A DNA stretch of 64,000 nucleotides, taken from DATJLY01 sp035532935 (GTDB lineage Bacteria; Pseudomonadota; Alphaproteobacteria; ATCC43930; CGMCC-115725). The stretch lies in assembly GCA_035532935.1 (NCBI GenBank), contig DATKQE010000013.1:48566-112565 (forward strand). The letters are read 5' to 3'. The notes below the pieces were generated by a model. It made no database searches and had not been told where the DNA came from. It worked only from the letters and a program-made list of their open reading frames with translations. This document shows, piece by piece, positions 17,724 to 25,924 of this stretch. Within the stretch, counting starts at the first letter, position 1. Every line of letters begins with the position of its first letter. A program made the translations under genes and the position numbers.

Positions 17724-18613
17724 GCAGCGGGCGACCGGCGCGCGGGGCGGCGCCGCTGGCCGCCGCGGCCGCGCTCGTTGTCGCGCTGACGTCGGCGTCG
17801 CGGGCGCAGGATGAGAGCGCCGTAAAGCGCGGCGCCTATCTTTTTGCCGCGGCCGACTGCGTCAGTTGCCATACCGACGTGAAGAACAAGGGCGCGCGGC
17901 TCGCCGGCGGGCGGGCGCTCAAGACCCCGTTTGGCACGTTCTACAGCCCCAACATCACCCCCGATCCCAAGACCGGCATCGGGACGTGGAGCGAAGCCGA
18001 TTTCCATCGTGCGCTGCGCGAAGGCAAGCGGCGCGATGGCGCCTATCTCTATCCGGTCTTTCCCTATACGTCCTTTACCGGGATGACAAATCAGGACATC
18101 GCCGATCTCTATGCCTATCTCAGGACGCAGAAACCGGCGGTCCAGCCCGACAAGGAACATGACGTCCGCTTTCCCTTCGGCTTCCGCCCGCTGCTCTGGG
18201 GCTGGCGCACGCTCTATTTCACCGAAGGGCCGCTGGCGCCGGTGCCGGGCCGGAGCGCGGAATGGAACCGCGGACGCTATCTCGCCGAGGCGGTGGCCCA
18301 CTGCGAGGAATGCCATACGCCGCGCAACTTCCTCGGCGCGCTCGAGCGCGATCGTGCCTTTGCCGGCAATCCCGACGGTCCCGACGGCCAGAAGGCGCCC
18401 GACATCACCCCCGACATCGCCACCGGCATCGGCAAGTGGAAACTTGACGACATCATCGAGGTGCTCGCGACCGGCACCAAGCCGGACGGCGATTTCGTCG
18501 GCGCCGGCATGGCCGAAGTAGTGGACGGAACGGCCAAGCTCAGCGATGCTGACCGCCGCGCCATCGCCGTCTATATCAGGGCGTTGCCGCCGCATCGCGC
18601 CACCGGGAAATAG
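17690..18613 (+). CDS. Dihaem c-type cytochrome
   Basis: A periplasmic protein of about 307 residues with two haem-binding motifs, CVSCH (57-61) and CEECH in AVAHCEECHTPRNF. It resembles the cytochrome subunits of membrane alcohol, aldehyde or gluconate dehydrogenases, which usually have three haems; only two are present here. The repeated phrase NITPD...GIG is a family mark. I place the start at GTG 17690, inside the previous gene, because this gives a signal peptide ending TSASRAQ; no ATG precedes the mature protein. No dehydrogenase partner is adjacent. Confidence 0.82.
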   Translation: MPRALPSALLLSSGRPARGAAPLAAAAALVVALTSASRAQDESAVKRGAYLFAAADCVSCHTDVKNKGARLAGGRALKTPFGTFYSPNITPDPKTGIGTWSEADFHRALREGKRRDGAYLYPVFPYTSFTGMTNQDIADLYAYLRTQKPAVQPDKEHDVRFPFGFRPLLWGWRTLYFTEGPLAPVPGRSAEWNRGRYLAEAVAHCEECHTPRNFLGALERDRAFAGNPDGPDGQKAPDITPDIATGIGKWKLDDIIEVLATGTKPDGDFVGAGMAEVVDGTAKLSDADRRAIAVYIRALPPHRATGK

Positions 18614-18622
18614 GGGAATCGC

Positions 18623-19402
18623 ATGGATTTCGGGATCGCCGGCCGCACGGCGCTCGTTTGCGCCGCGAGCAAGGGGCTTGGCAAAGGCTGCGCCATGGCG
18701 CTCGCCGCGGAGGGCGTTTCGGTGGTGATCACCGCGCGTGGACGCGACGCGCTCGAGGCGACGGCGGCGGAGATCCGCGCCAAGACCGGCGCCGCCGTCA
18801 CGGCGGTCGCGGGCGATATCACCACGCCCGAAGGCCGTGCGGCGGCACTCGCCGCCGTCCCGACGCCCGACATTCTCGTCACCAACGCCGGCGGTCCGCC
18901 GCCCGGCGATTTTCGCGAATGGGACCGCGCCGCCTGGATCAAGGCGCTCGACGGCAACATGCTGACGCCGATCGAGCTGATCAAGGCGACGATCGACCCC
19001 ATGATCGCGCGCCGTTTCGGCCGGATCGTCAACATCACGTCGGGCACGGTCAAGGCGCCGATCGACATGCTGGGCCTGTCGAACGGCGCGCGCGCAGGGC
19101 TAACCGGCTTCGTCGCCGGGCTCGCGCGCAAAGTGGCGCAGCACAACGTCACCATCAACAACCTGCTGCCGGGCGCGATCGCCACGGCGCGGTACCGCTC
19201 GAACGCCGAGGCCTTCGCCCGCGGTCGCGGACTTTCCCTCGAAGAGGTCGAGCGGCAGCGGCTCGCCGCGATTCCCGCCGGCCGCATCGGCACGCCCGAG
19301 GAATTCGGCACCATTTGCGCCTTCTTGTGCAGCCAGCAGGCAGGCTATGTGGTCGGCCAGAACGTGCTCGTCGACGGCGGCGCCTTTCCCGGTACGTTCT
19401 AA
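18623..19402 (+). CDS. SDR family oxidoreductase, FabG-like, atypical catalytic site
   Basis: A 259-residue Rossmann-fold protein. The nucleotide loop is CAASKGLGKG (NADPH-type Thr/Ala-Arg features follow at TARGRD), and the NAG motif is present as VTNAGGPP. The catalytic serine is in NITSGTVKAP. At the place of the usual Tyr-x3-Lys, the sequence reads GLSNGARAGLTG, so Ser and Arg occupy those positions. I know this variation from a subgroup of bacterial FabG-like SDRs, so it is not a local mutation. The reaction is uncertain. It follows the cytochrome gene by nine bases. Confidence 0.85.
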   Translation: MDFGIAGRTALVCAASKGLGKGCAMALAAEGVSVVITARGRDALEATAAEIRAKTGAAVTAVAGDITTPEGRAAALAAVPTPDILVTNAGGPPPGDFREWDRAAWIKALDGNMLTPIELIKATIDPMIARRFGRIVNITSGTVKAPIDMLGLSNGARAGLTGFVAGLARKVAQHNVTINNLLPGAIATARYRSNAEAFARGRGLSLEEVERQRLAAIPAGRIGTPEEFGTICAFLCSQQAGYVVGQNVLVDGGAFPGTF

Positions 19403-19519
19403 GCGCGCCCCGTCCGATCCGTCGTTGCGCGCGGCGCGCCGGTCCGGTATCCCTGTGTCCCCGATTCCGATGACGGCGGCGGCATCCCCATTGCTGCCGC
19501 CGCGCTCCGTGGTTGCCTA

Positions 19520-19747
19520 ATGAGATTGTGGCATCGCAGGTCCCAGGATGAGAATTTCGGCATCGCTGCCGGGCAGCGCTATCGCGCCGTAGGGGCGCCG
19601 TCGATTCTGTGGGAAGTGACAGCGATCGCCCGCTCGCCTTGGGACGAGATCCCGCATGCGCGGCTGCACCGCGTCGGCGCGCCGCGGGACGCCAAGACGA
19701 TCTCGCTCGCGGTTCTGCGCGACGCCCGCTTTTTCGTCTCGGCCTGA
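19520..19747 (+). CDS. Small conserved-looking protein of unknown function
   Basis: A 75-residue basic protein starting MRLWHRRSQDENFGIAAGQR. It contains RYRAVGAPSILWEVTAIAR and ends in a TISLAVLRDARFF stretch, a pattern I recall from short uncharacterised alphaproteobacterial proteins. There is no signal peptide or membrane segment; the fold looks like a small beta barrel. It stands alone between the SDR gene and phaZ. No clear ribosome site is visible, and a start a few codons later is possible. Confidence 0.6.
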   Translation: MRLWHRRSQDENFGIAAGQRYRAVGAPSILWEVTAIARSPWDEIPHARLHRVGAPRDAKTISLAVLRDARFFVSA

Positions 19748-19783
19748 TGCGTTGGCACCTCGGCGCGCCGCGATCGTTCACAA

Positions 19784-19830
19784 GCCATGCATTTTCGGAA
19801 AATCAGTGGGAAATCTGATATTTGCATGGC
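19784..19830. promoter_or_regulatory. Nested inverted repeat upstream of phaZ
   Basis: GCCATGCA at 19784-19791 and TGCATGGC at 19823-19830 form a perfect 8-bp inverted repeat. Inside it, ATCAG and CTGAT form a smaller one. The element ends about ten bases before the proposed -35 box of phaZ, so it could be an operator, for example for a PHB-responsive repressor. It could instead end transcription of the small upstream gene, but there is no GC-rich stem or U-run. Confidence 0.4.
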
Positions 19831-19839
19831 TGCCATCGC

Positions 19840-19868
19840 TTGACCACGAAGTTAAGCCCACCTAAATC
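19840..19868 (+). promoter_or_regulatory. Candidate sigma-70-type promoter of phaZ
   Basis: TTGACC at 19840-19845 and TAAATC at 19863-19868 are separated by exactly 17 bases, a good match to a housekeeping promoter. Transcription would begin near 19875 and leave a leader of about 145 bases before the phaZ ATG. The leader contains no element I recognise. Confidence 0.45.
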
Positions 19869-20019
19869 GAATTGGTGACAGTCTTGCCCCCATCGTCCGC
19901 GTTCGGCGGACATGCCGTGCTCTCGACATGCGATAGGGTTGGAGCAACGCTGGGTCCCAGCAGCGGCAGATGCGCGCGGCGCCGCCGTTGCGCTTGAACA
20001 CTCGATGAAGTGAAAAACA

Positions 20020-21240
20020 ATGCTGTTCTATGAAGCCTATCAGGCGCACGCCGATGCCTTGGTGCCGATCCGCTGGATGGCGCGGACGGCGTCGGACGTG
20101 CTCGGCCAGAACTGGCCGCTCATTGCGGATCATCCGATGGTCCGTGGCGCGCATGCGGCCTGCGAGATGGTCGCGCGGGCCGGGATGTCGCACCAGCGGC
20201 CCGATTTCCGGTTGCCGAGCGTGGAGATCGATGGCGCGACCGTCGCCATCGAGGAAGTCGTGGTGGCACGCCACGGCTTCTGCAATCTCCTGCATTTCCG
20301 CAAGGAGAACGCACCGCCGCAGCCGCGCGTCCTGTTGGTGGCGCCACTCTCGGGCCATTTCGCGACGCTGCTCCGCGGGACGGTGGAGCGGCTGCTCACG
20401 GATCACGACGTCTACATCACCGACTGGCTCAATGCGCGCAACGTATCGCTGCTGCACGGCCGGTTTGATCTCGACGACTATATCGACCTGGTGATTTCCC
20501 ATATCCGGCAGTTGGGTCCCGATCTCAACGTCATTGCCGTGTGCCAGCCGTCGGTGCCGGTGCTCGCCGCGGTTGCGCTGATGGCTTCCGACGGCGATCC
20601 GGCCCAGCCGCGCACCATGACACTGATGGGCGGGCCGATCGACCCGCGCATCAAACCGACCACGCCCAACCGGCTCGCCACGTCGCATTCGCTCGAATGG
20701 TTCGAGCGCAACGTCATCGGCACCGTGCCGGCGCGCTATCCCGGCGCGTTCCGGCGGGTCTATCCCGGATTCCTGCAATTGGCGGGGTTCATGACCATGA
20801 ATCTCGACCGCCACATCAATGCCCATGTCGATCTGTTCAATCATCTCATCCGCGGCGACGGCGAGAGCGCGGCGGCGACCGCCCGGTTCTATGACGAGTT
20901 CATGGCGGTGATGGATCTTCCCGCCGACTTCTACATCCAGACCATCCAGCGCGTGTTCCAGGAGCACGCGCTGCCGCTCGGCCGTTTCACAAGCCGCGGG
21001 CGCCGGGTCGAGCCGGCGGCCATCACCCGCACCGCGCTCTTGACCATCGAGGGCGAGAACGACGACATTTGCGCCGTGGGACAGACCGGCGCGGCGCATC
21101 AGCTCCTCTCCGGCCTTCCCGCCGAGAAGAAGCTGCGTCACGTCCAGCTCAAGGTTGGCCATTACGGCGTCTTCAACGGCCGCCGCTGGCGCAGCGAGAT
21201 CTATCCCAAGGTGCGGGACTTCATCCGCACCTACGGCTGA
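20020..21240 (+). CDS. phaZ: Intracellular polyhydroxybutyrate depolymerase PhaZ
   Basis: A 406-residue alpha/beta hydrolase that degrades stored PHB granules in the cytoplasm. It has no signal peptide. The nucleophile is Cys175 in VIAVCQPSVP, the cysteine version of a lipase box used by intracellular depolymerases of the Cupriavidus PhaZa1 type. The acid is probably in LLTIEGENDDIC and the histidine in KVGHYGVFNGRRWR. A conserved substrate loop PIDPRIKPTTPN is present. It heads a run with the beta-keto acid cleavage and CoA-transferase genes, which could process the released 3-hydroxybutyrate and acetoacetate. Confidence 0.94.
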   Translation: MLFYEAYQAHADALVPIRWMARTASDVLGQNWPLIADHPMVRGAHAACEMVARAGMSHQRPDFRLPSVEIDGATVAIEEVVVARHGFCNLLHFRKENAPPQPRVLLVAPLSGHFATLLRGTVERLLTDHDVYITDWLNARNVSLLHGRFDLDDYIDLVISHIRQLGPDLNVIAVCQPSVPVLAAVALMASDGDPAQPRTMTLMGGPIDPRIKPTTPNRLATSHSLEWFERNVIGTVPARYPGAFRRVYPGFLQLAGFMTMNLDRHINAHVDLFNHLIRGDGESAAATARFYDEFMAVMDLPADFYIQTIQRVFQEHALPLGRFTSRGRRVEPAAITRTALLTIEGENDDICAVGQTGAAHQLLSGLPAEKKLRHVQLKVGHYGVFNGRRWRSEIYPKVRDFIRTYG

Positions 21241-21296
21241 GAGCGGGCATCCGGCCATCGGCCGCGGCGCCCGACGAGGCGCTGCGGAGGAAGCCC

Positions 21297-22232
21297 ATGG
21301 CTCGCACCGGAAAAGTCATCATCACCTGCGCCGTCACGGGGTCGATCCACACCCCGACGATGAGCCCCTATCTGCCGCTCACGCCCGACGAAGTGGCGGA
21401 GCAGGCGATCGGCGCGGCCGAGGCGGGCGCGGCTATTCTCCATCTCCATGCCCGCGACCCCAAGGATGGACGGCCGACACCCGATCCCGCCGTGTTCATG
21501 CAGTTCCTGCCGCGGATCAAGCAGGCCACCGGCGCCGTCGTGAACATCACCACCGGCGGCGGCCACGGCATGACGCTGGAGGAACGTCTGGCCGCGCCGC
21601 TCAAGGCCTCGCCGGAGATGTGCTCGCTCAACATGGGCTCGATGAATTTCGGTCTCTATCCCATGCTGCAGCGCTACAAGGCATTCAAGCATGAGTGGGA
21701 GGGCCACCATCTCGAAGCGACACGCGATTTCATATTTAGAAATACATTCAAAGATATAGAGAGAATTCTCAAGGAATTAGGCGAGGGTCACGGCACGCGC
21801 TTCGAGTTCGAATGCTATGATGTCGGCCATCTCTATAATCTGGCTCATTTCCTCGACCGCAAGCTGATCGAGCCACCGCTTCTGGTGCAGACGATCTTCG
21901 GCATCCTCGGCGGCATCGGCGCGGATGCCGAGAACGTCGCCCACATGAAGCGCATCGCCGACAAGCTGTTCGGCGACAGCTACTACTGGTCCATTCTTGC
22001 GGCAGGGCGTCATCAGATGTCGCTCATCACCATGGGCGCAATCATGGGCGGGAGCGTCCGCGTCGGGCTCGAGGATTCGCTTTATCTCGGCCGCGGCCAG
22101 CTCGCGAAATCGAATGCCGAACAGGTGCGGCGCATCCGCACCATTCTCGAAAACCTGTCGCTCGACGTTGCGACACCCGATGACGCGCGTGCCATGCTGG
22201 CGCTCAAGGGCGGCGACCGCGTGACCTTCTGA
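21297..22232 (+). CDS. Beta-keto acid cleavage enzyme (BKACE family)
   Basis: A 311-residue zinc-dependent TIM-barrel enzyme. BKACEs react a beta-keto acid with acetyl-CoA to give acetoacetate and a new acyl-CoA; the founding member is Kce of lysine fermentation. Metal ligands are His49 and His51 in AAILHLHARDPKDGR, and other family blocks are GGGHGMTLEER and GRHQMSLITMGAIMGGSVR. The specific keto acid is unknown; dehydrocarnitine and 3-keto-5-aminohexanoate are known options. The ATG follows GGAGGAAGC. Codons for residues 145-161 form an AT-rich island described in the findings. The stop overlaps the next CoA-transferase gene by one base. Confidence 0.93.
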   Translation: MARTGKVIITCAVTGSIHTPTMSPYLPLTPDEVAEQAIGAAEAGAAILHLHARDPKDGRPTPDPAVFMQFLPRIKQATGAVVNITTGGGHGMTLEERLAAPLKASPEMCSLNMGSMNFGLYPMLQRYKAFKHEWEGHHLEATRDFIFRNTFKDIERILKELGEGHGTRFEFECYDVGHLYNLAHFLDRKLIEPPLLVQTIFGILGGIGADAENVAHMKRIADKLFGDSYYWSILAAGRHQMSLITMGAIMGGSVRVGLEDSLYLGRGQLAKSNAEQVRRIRTILENLSLDVATPDDARAMLALKGGDRVTF

Positions 22233-22891
22233 TGATCGACAAGCGCGTATCCTCGCTCGCGGTGGCCGTCGCGGGAGTGCGCGACGGCATGACGATCATG
22301 TGCGCCGGCTTCGGCGCGGTCGGCGAGCCGGTCGAGCTGATCGAGGCCTTGCTCGATCTCGGCGTGCGCGACCTCGTCATCGTCTCGAACAACGCCGGTA
22401 CGGGCGAGGTCGGGATCGCCAAGCTCATCCGCGAGGGGCGGGTGCGCAAGATCGTATGCTCCTATCCCCGTACTACCGATCCCCATGTGTTCGAGGCCGC
22501 GTACAAGGCCGGGGGGATCGAGCTCGAGCTGGTGCCGCAGGGCACGCTCAGCGAGCGCATCCGCGCCGGCGGCGCCGGGATCGGCGGCTTCTATACGCGG
22601 GTCGCCGCCGGGACCAAGCTCGCCGACGGCAAGGAAACGCGCGAGCTGAACGGCGCGCTCCACGTGCTCGAGCGGCCGATCAAGGCCGATTTCGCGCTGT
22701 TACGCGCCTGGCGCGCCGACCGCTGGGGCAACCTTGTCTATCGCAAGTCGGCGCGCAACTTCAATCCGGTGATGGCGATGGCGGGGGCGCTGTCGGTCGC
22801 GCAGGTCGCGGAAGTGGTCGCGCTCGGCACGCTCGATCCCGAGGCGATCCATACGCCCGGAATCTTCGTCGACCGGGTGGTGGTGGCATGA
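22232..22891 (+). CDS. CoA-transferase subunit A (3-oxoacid CoA-transferase type)
   Basis: A 219-residue alpha subunit of a family I CoA-transferase. The CoA-binding block GMTIMCAGFGAVGEPVEL, the SNNAGTGEVGIAKL motif and GAGIGGFYTRVAAGT are those of ScoA/PcaI/AtoD. With subunit B it would move CoA between succinyl- or acyl-CoA and a keto acid such as acetoacetate. It is translationally coupled to the BKACE gene (TGATG), whose product releases acetoacetate, so activation of acetoacetate is a sensible role. Confidence 0.92.
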   Translation: MIDKRVSSLAVAVAGVRDGMTIMCAGFGAVGEPVELIEALLDLGVRDLVIVSNNAGTGEVGIAKLIREGRVRKIVCSYPRTTDPHVFEAAYKAGGIELELVPQGTLSERIRAGGAGIGGFYTRVAAGTKLADGKETRELNGALHVLERPIKADFALLRAWRADRWGNLVYRKSARNFNPVMAMAGALSVAQVAEVVALGTLDPEAIHTPGIFVDRVVVA

Positions 22892-22901
22892 GGAGACGCC
22901 G

Positions 22902-23573
22902 ATGAGGCCGCTGAGCCGCCGTCAGATGGCGTGGTGCGCCGCCCAGGACATCGCCGAGGGCAGCTACGTCAATCTTGGCATCGGCCTGCCGACACTGGTT
23001 TCGGATTTCGTCCCGGCGGAACGGGAGGTGGTGTTTCACAGCGAGAACGGCATTCTCGGCATGGGCGGCGCACCGCGCCCAGGCGAGGGGGATACCGACC
23101 TCATCAATGCCGGCAAGGGGCTGACGACGCTGGTGCCGGGCGGGTCCTACTTCCACCACAACGACGCGTTTCTCATGATCCGCGGCGGCCATCTCGACCT
23201 GTCGATCATGGGCGCGTTCGAGGTGTCGGAGACCGGCGATCTCGCCAACTGGACGACCGACGATCCGACCTTCGCGCCGGGCGTCGGCGGGGCCATGGAC
23301 CTCGCGGCGGGCGCGAGGGAGGTGCGCGCGCTGCTCGAGCACACGACGCGCGACGGCGCGCCGCGCATCCGCCGCCGCTGCCGCTATCCGTTGACCGCGC
23401 CTTCCTGCGTCAAGCGCGTCTATACCAACCTCGCCGTGCTCGATATCACGCCCGAGGGCGTGGTCGTGCGGGCGATGGTCGAGGGCCTCGATCTCCCGGC
23501 GCTTCAGGCGCTGACCGAGCCCGAGCTCCGCCTCGGCAACCACTGGGCGCGGCTCGTCGCGCCGGAAATCTAG
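22902..23573 (+). CDS. CoA-transferase subunit B (3-oxoacid CoA-transferase type)
   Basis: A 223-residue beta subunit carrying the catalytic glutamate, Glu48 in VVFHSENGILGMG, which forms the glutamyl-CoA thioester. Glycine-rich blocks GIGLPTLVSDF and LINAGKGLTTLVPGGSYF match ScoB/PcaJ. It follows subunit A by ten bases and completes an apparently functional enzyme. Succinyl-CoA:acetoacetate transfer is the simplest assignment from context, but beta-ketoadipate transfer cannot be excluded. Confidence 0.92.
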   Translation: MRPLSRRQMAWCAAQDIAEGSYVNLGIGLPTLVSDFVPAEREVVFHSENGILGMGGAPRPGEGDTDLINAGKGLTTLVPGGSYFHHNDAFLMIRGGHLDLSIMGAFEVSETGDLANWTTDDPTFAPGVGGAMDLAAGAREVRALLEHTTRDGAPRIRRRCRYPLTAPSCVKRVYTNLAVLDITPEGVVVRAMVEGLDLPALQALTEPELRLGNHWARLVAPEI

Positions 23574-23594
23574 CTTGCGGCCGGATCGATCGCG

Positions 23595-24098
23595 ATGAAC
23601 GTCGAGCGCATTGTCGAACGCGTGCTGTTCGCGAGCCGGTGGCTCCTGGCGCCGCTCTATCTCGGGCTCGGGCTGTTTCTGATCGCGCTCGCGGTTCATT
23701 TCTTCCGCGACCTGCTGCATATCGCGCTCAATATATGGATGCTTCGCGACGTCGATGTGATCGTGGCGGCGCTGACTTTAATCGACCTCACGCTCGTCGC
23801 CGGGCTGACCGTGATGGTGATGCTAAGCGGCTATGAGAATTTCGTCTCGAAGCTCGATCTTGCGCAGACGGAACGGAGCATTGCCTGGCTCGGCAAGCTC
23901 GATAGTGGCACGCTCAAGCTGAAGGTCGCGGTGTCGATCGTCGCCATCTCTGCCATTCAGCTTCTTAAGGGCTTCATGGACGTTCAGGACGTGCCGGACG
24001 ACAAATTGCTGTGGATGACGATCATCCACCTGACGTTCGTCGTGTCCGCCCTGGCGCTGACGGTCATGGACCGCCTTATGAGCGTCGATCACAAGTAG
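23595..24098 (+). CDS. UPF0114 (YqhA family) inner-membrane protein
   Basis: A 167-residue membrane protein with about four hydrophobic segments: FASRWLLAPLYLGLGLFLIA, the VIVAALTLIDLTLVAGLTVM stretch, VAVSIVAISAIQLL and TIIHLTFVVSALALTVMD. The motif GYENFVSKL and a closing MDRLM are typical of the YqhA/UPF0114 family, whose function is not established. It lies 21 bases after the CoA-transferase and may share its transcript. It is convergent with the next small membrane-protein gene. Confidence 0.9.
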   Translation: MNVERIVERVLFASRWLLAPLYLGLGLFLIALAVHFFRDLLHIALNIWMLRDVDVIVAALTLIDLTLVAGLTVMVMLSGYENFVSKLDLAQTERSIAWLGKLDSGTLKLKVAVSIVAISAIQLLKGFMDVQDVPDDKLLWMTIIHLTFVVSALALTVMDRLMSVDHK

Positions 24099-24116
24099 CT
24101 GCGAGGGCCGACCCGC

Positions 24117-24614
24117 TCAGGGATTCGGCGCCGTCGTCGTCCCCAGCCGGCGCACTAGCGCCATCCAGTTGCCCTCGGGCGCGACGCAAGGCGCGCTGCC
24201 GTCGGCGGGCAGGAGCCCAATGCCGCCGAAGCGCCACAGCCGCTGCCACAGATCGCGGCTGCCGAGCGCCCGCTCCTCGATGCGGCGGCGGATGCGGCGG
24301 CGGACATAATACCTCCCCGCGGTGAAATAGAGCGCCACGCCCGCCGCCAGGGTCGCGCCCGCAGCCCACCAGCCGGCACGCCACAGCGCGAGCAGCACCA
24401 GCGCCATCACGGCATAGGCGAAGAGATTGCTGTCGGCCTCGACGGCGACCGGGCAGTCCATGTGATGCAGCCGGGCGTAGTCGAAGCTGAGCGCGATCCT
24501 GCCTTCGGCATGATGGCGCACCAGCGCCCGGAACAATGTAACGGCGGACTCCTCTGGAGCCGGCGCCGCGGCGTCTTCCGTCGCCTCTGCCTTGGTGTCG
24601 TTCGGATCGATCAT
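24117..24614 (-). CDS. Hypothetical membrane protein
   Basis: A protein of about 165 residues beginning MIDPNDTKAEATEDAAAPAP. It has an acidic disordered N-terminus of about 30 residues, two adjacent hydrophobic segments (FAYAVMALVLLALW and AAGATLAAGVALYFT), then a strongly basic stretch (YYVRRRIRRRIEER) that should stay in the cytoplasm. I recognise no family. A start seven codons upstream is equally possible, since neither has a clear ribosome site. It stands between two convergent or tandem catabolic gene groups. Confidence 0.65.
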   Translation of the reverse strand: MIDPNDTKAEATEDAAAPAPEESAVTLFRALVRHHAEGRIALSFDYARLHHMDCPVAVEADSNLFAYAVMALVLLALWRAGWWAAGATLAAGVALYFTAGRYYVRRRIRRRIEERALGSRDLWQRLWRFGGIGLLPADGSAPCVAPEGNWMALVRRLGTTTAPNP

Positions 24615-24706
24615 GTGCGCCCGGTTCAAGCCCATTGTGGCCGGCGATGGTTATATCCGCCCTAACGTCGAACCGATGCCGCCCGGTCGGGGCCGGCGCC
24701 GGTTCG

Positions 24707-25924
24707 TCAATCTGCCGGTGCCTTGCGCATCGTGTCAAACACGATGCCGTCGGCGATGAGCGCATCGATCTCGGCGGCGCTATAGCCGGCCGCTTGCAGG
24801 ACTTCGCGGTTGGCGGCGCCGAACCGGGGCGGCTTGCGGCGGAGGCTGGCGGGGGTGCGCGACATCTTGATCGCGTTGAAGACGCCGCGGTACTCGTCCA
24901 TTTCGCAGATCATGTTGCGGTGGCGCGTGTGCGGGTGGGTGAGCACGTCCGGCACCTCTTGCACGACGCCGCAGGGTACGCCGCGCTCGAGCAGGCGCAT
25001 GCACAGATCGTCGCCGTCGAAGGCCGCGAGCACGTCCTCGATCGCCGCCCTGAGCGCCGCACGGTTGGCGACGCGGTCGGCATTGGTGGCGAAGCGCGGG
25101 TCGCGCGCCAGCTCCGGCCGTTCGATCTCGGCGCAGAAGCGCTGGAACTGGCGGTCGTTGCCGACGCCGAGGAAGATCGGCTTGGTGCGGGTGCGGAACT
25201 GGTCATAGGGGCAGAGATTGGGATGCGCATTGCCGGTCCGCTGCGGCGCCTTGCCGCTCATGAACCAGTTGGTGGCGTAGGGGTGCATGAGCATCAGGCC
25301 GCTGTCCTGGAGCGTCGTCTCGATGAACTGCCCCTGGCCCGAATGCTGGCGCTCGACCAGCGCCATCAGGATGCCGACCGTGGCATTGAAGCCGGTGGCG
25401 AGATCGACCACCGGAATGCCGACGCGCAGCGGCCCGCCGTCCTTCTCGCCGTTGAGGCTCATGATGCCGCTCGACGCCTGAACCGCGGCGTCATAGCCGG
25501 CATAGCCGCCCATCGGCCCGTCGGCGCCGTAGCCCGAGATGCGGCAATGGATGAGGCGCGGGAATCTTTCCTTCAGGACGGCGGCGTAGCCCATGCCCCA
25601 TTTCTCGAGCGTGCCGGTCTTGAAGTTCTCGATCATCACGTCGGCGTCGGCGAGCAGGCGGAACAGCACCGCCCGCCCGGCCTCGCGCGAAAGGTCGAGC
25701 GCGATGCCGCGCTTGTTGCGATTGATGCCGATGAAATAGGACGCGGTACCGTCCTGGAACGGCGGTCCCCAGCCGCGCGTCTCGTCGCCTTGCGGCGGCT
25801 CGACCTTGATGACGTCGGCGCCGTGATCGGCGAGCATCTGCGTGCAGAACGGCCCGCCCAGCACGCGCGAAAGGTCGATCACCTTCACGCCGGCGAGGGC
25901 GCCGGCGGCATTGTTTCTGCTCAT
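24707..25924 (-). CDS. CaiB/BaiF-type (family III) CoA-transferase
   Basis: A 405-residue family III CoA-transferase, which forms an interlocked dimer and transfers CoA through an aspartyl-CoA anhydride; the expected nucleophile is Asp174 in GIPVVDLATGFN. Other hallmarks are VIDLSRVLGGPF, DVIKVEPPQGDETR and MIENFKTGTLEKWG. It is the last of four genes transcribed together (thiolase, two glutaconate-type CoA-transferase subunits, this gene); its start overlaps the previous stop (ATGA). The acyl substrate is not evident. Two unrelated CoA-transferases in one operon suggest activation of one acid and exchange of another. Confidence 0.92.
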   Translation of the reverse strand: MSRNNAAGALAGVKVIDLSRVLGGPFCTQMLADHGADVIKVEPPQGDETRGWGPPFQDGTASYFIGINRNKRGIALDLSREAGRAVLFRLLADADVMIENFKTGTLEKWGMGYAAVLKERFPRLIHCRISGYGADGPMGGYAGYDAAVQASSGIMSLNGEKDGGPLRVGIPVVDLATGFNATVGILMALVERQHSGQGQFIETTLQDSGLMLMHPYATNWFMSGKAPQRTGNAHPNLCPYDQFRTRTKPIFLGVGNDRQFQRFCAEIERPELARDPRFATNADRVANRAALRAAIEDVLAAFDGDDLCMRLLERGVPCGVVQEVPDVLTHPHTRHRNMICEMDEYRGVFNAIKMSRTPASLRRKPPRFGAANREVLQAAGYSAAEIDALIADGIVFDTMRKAPAD

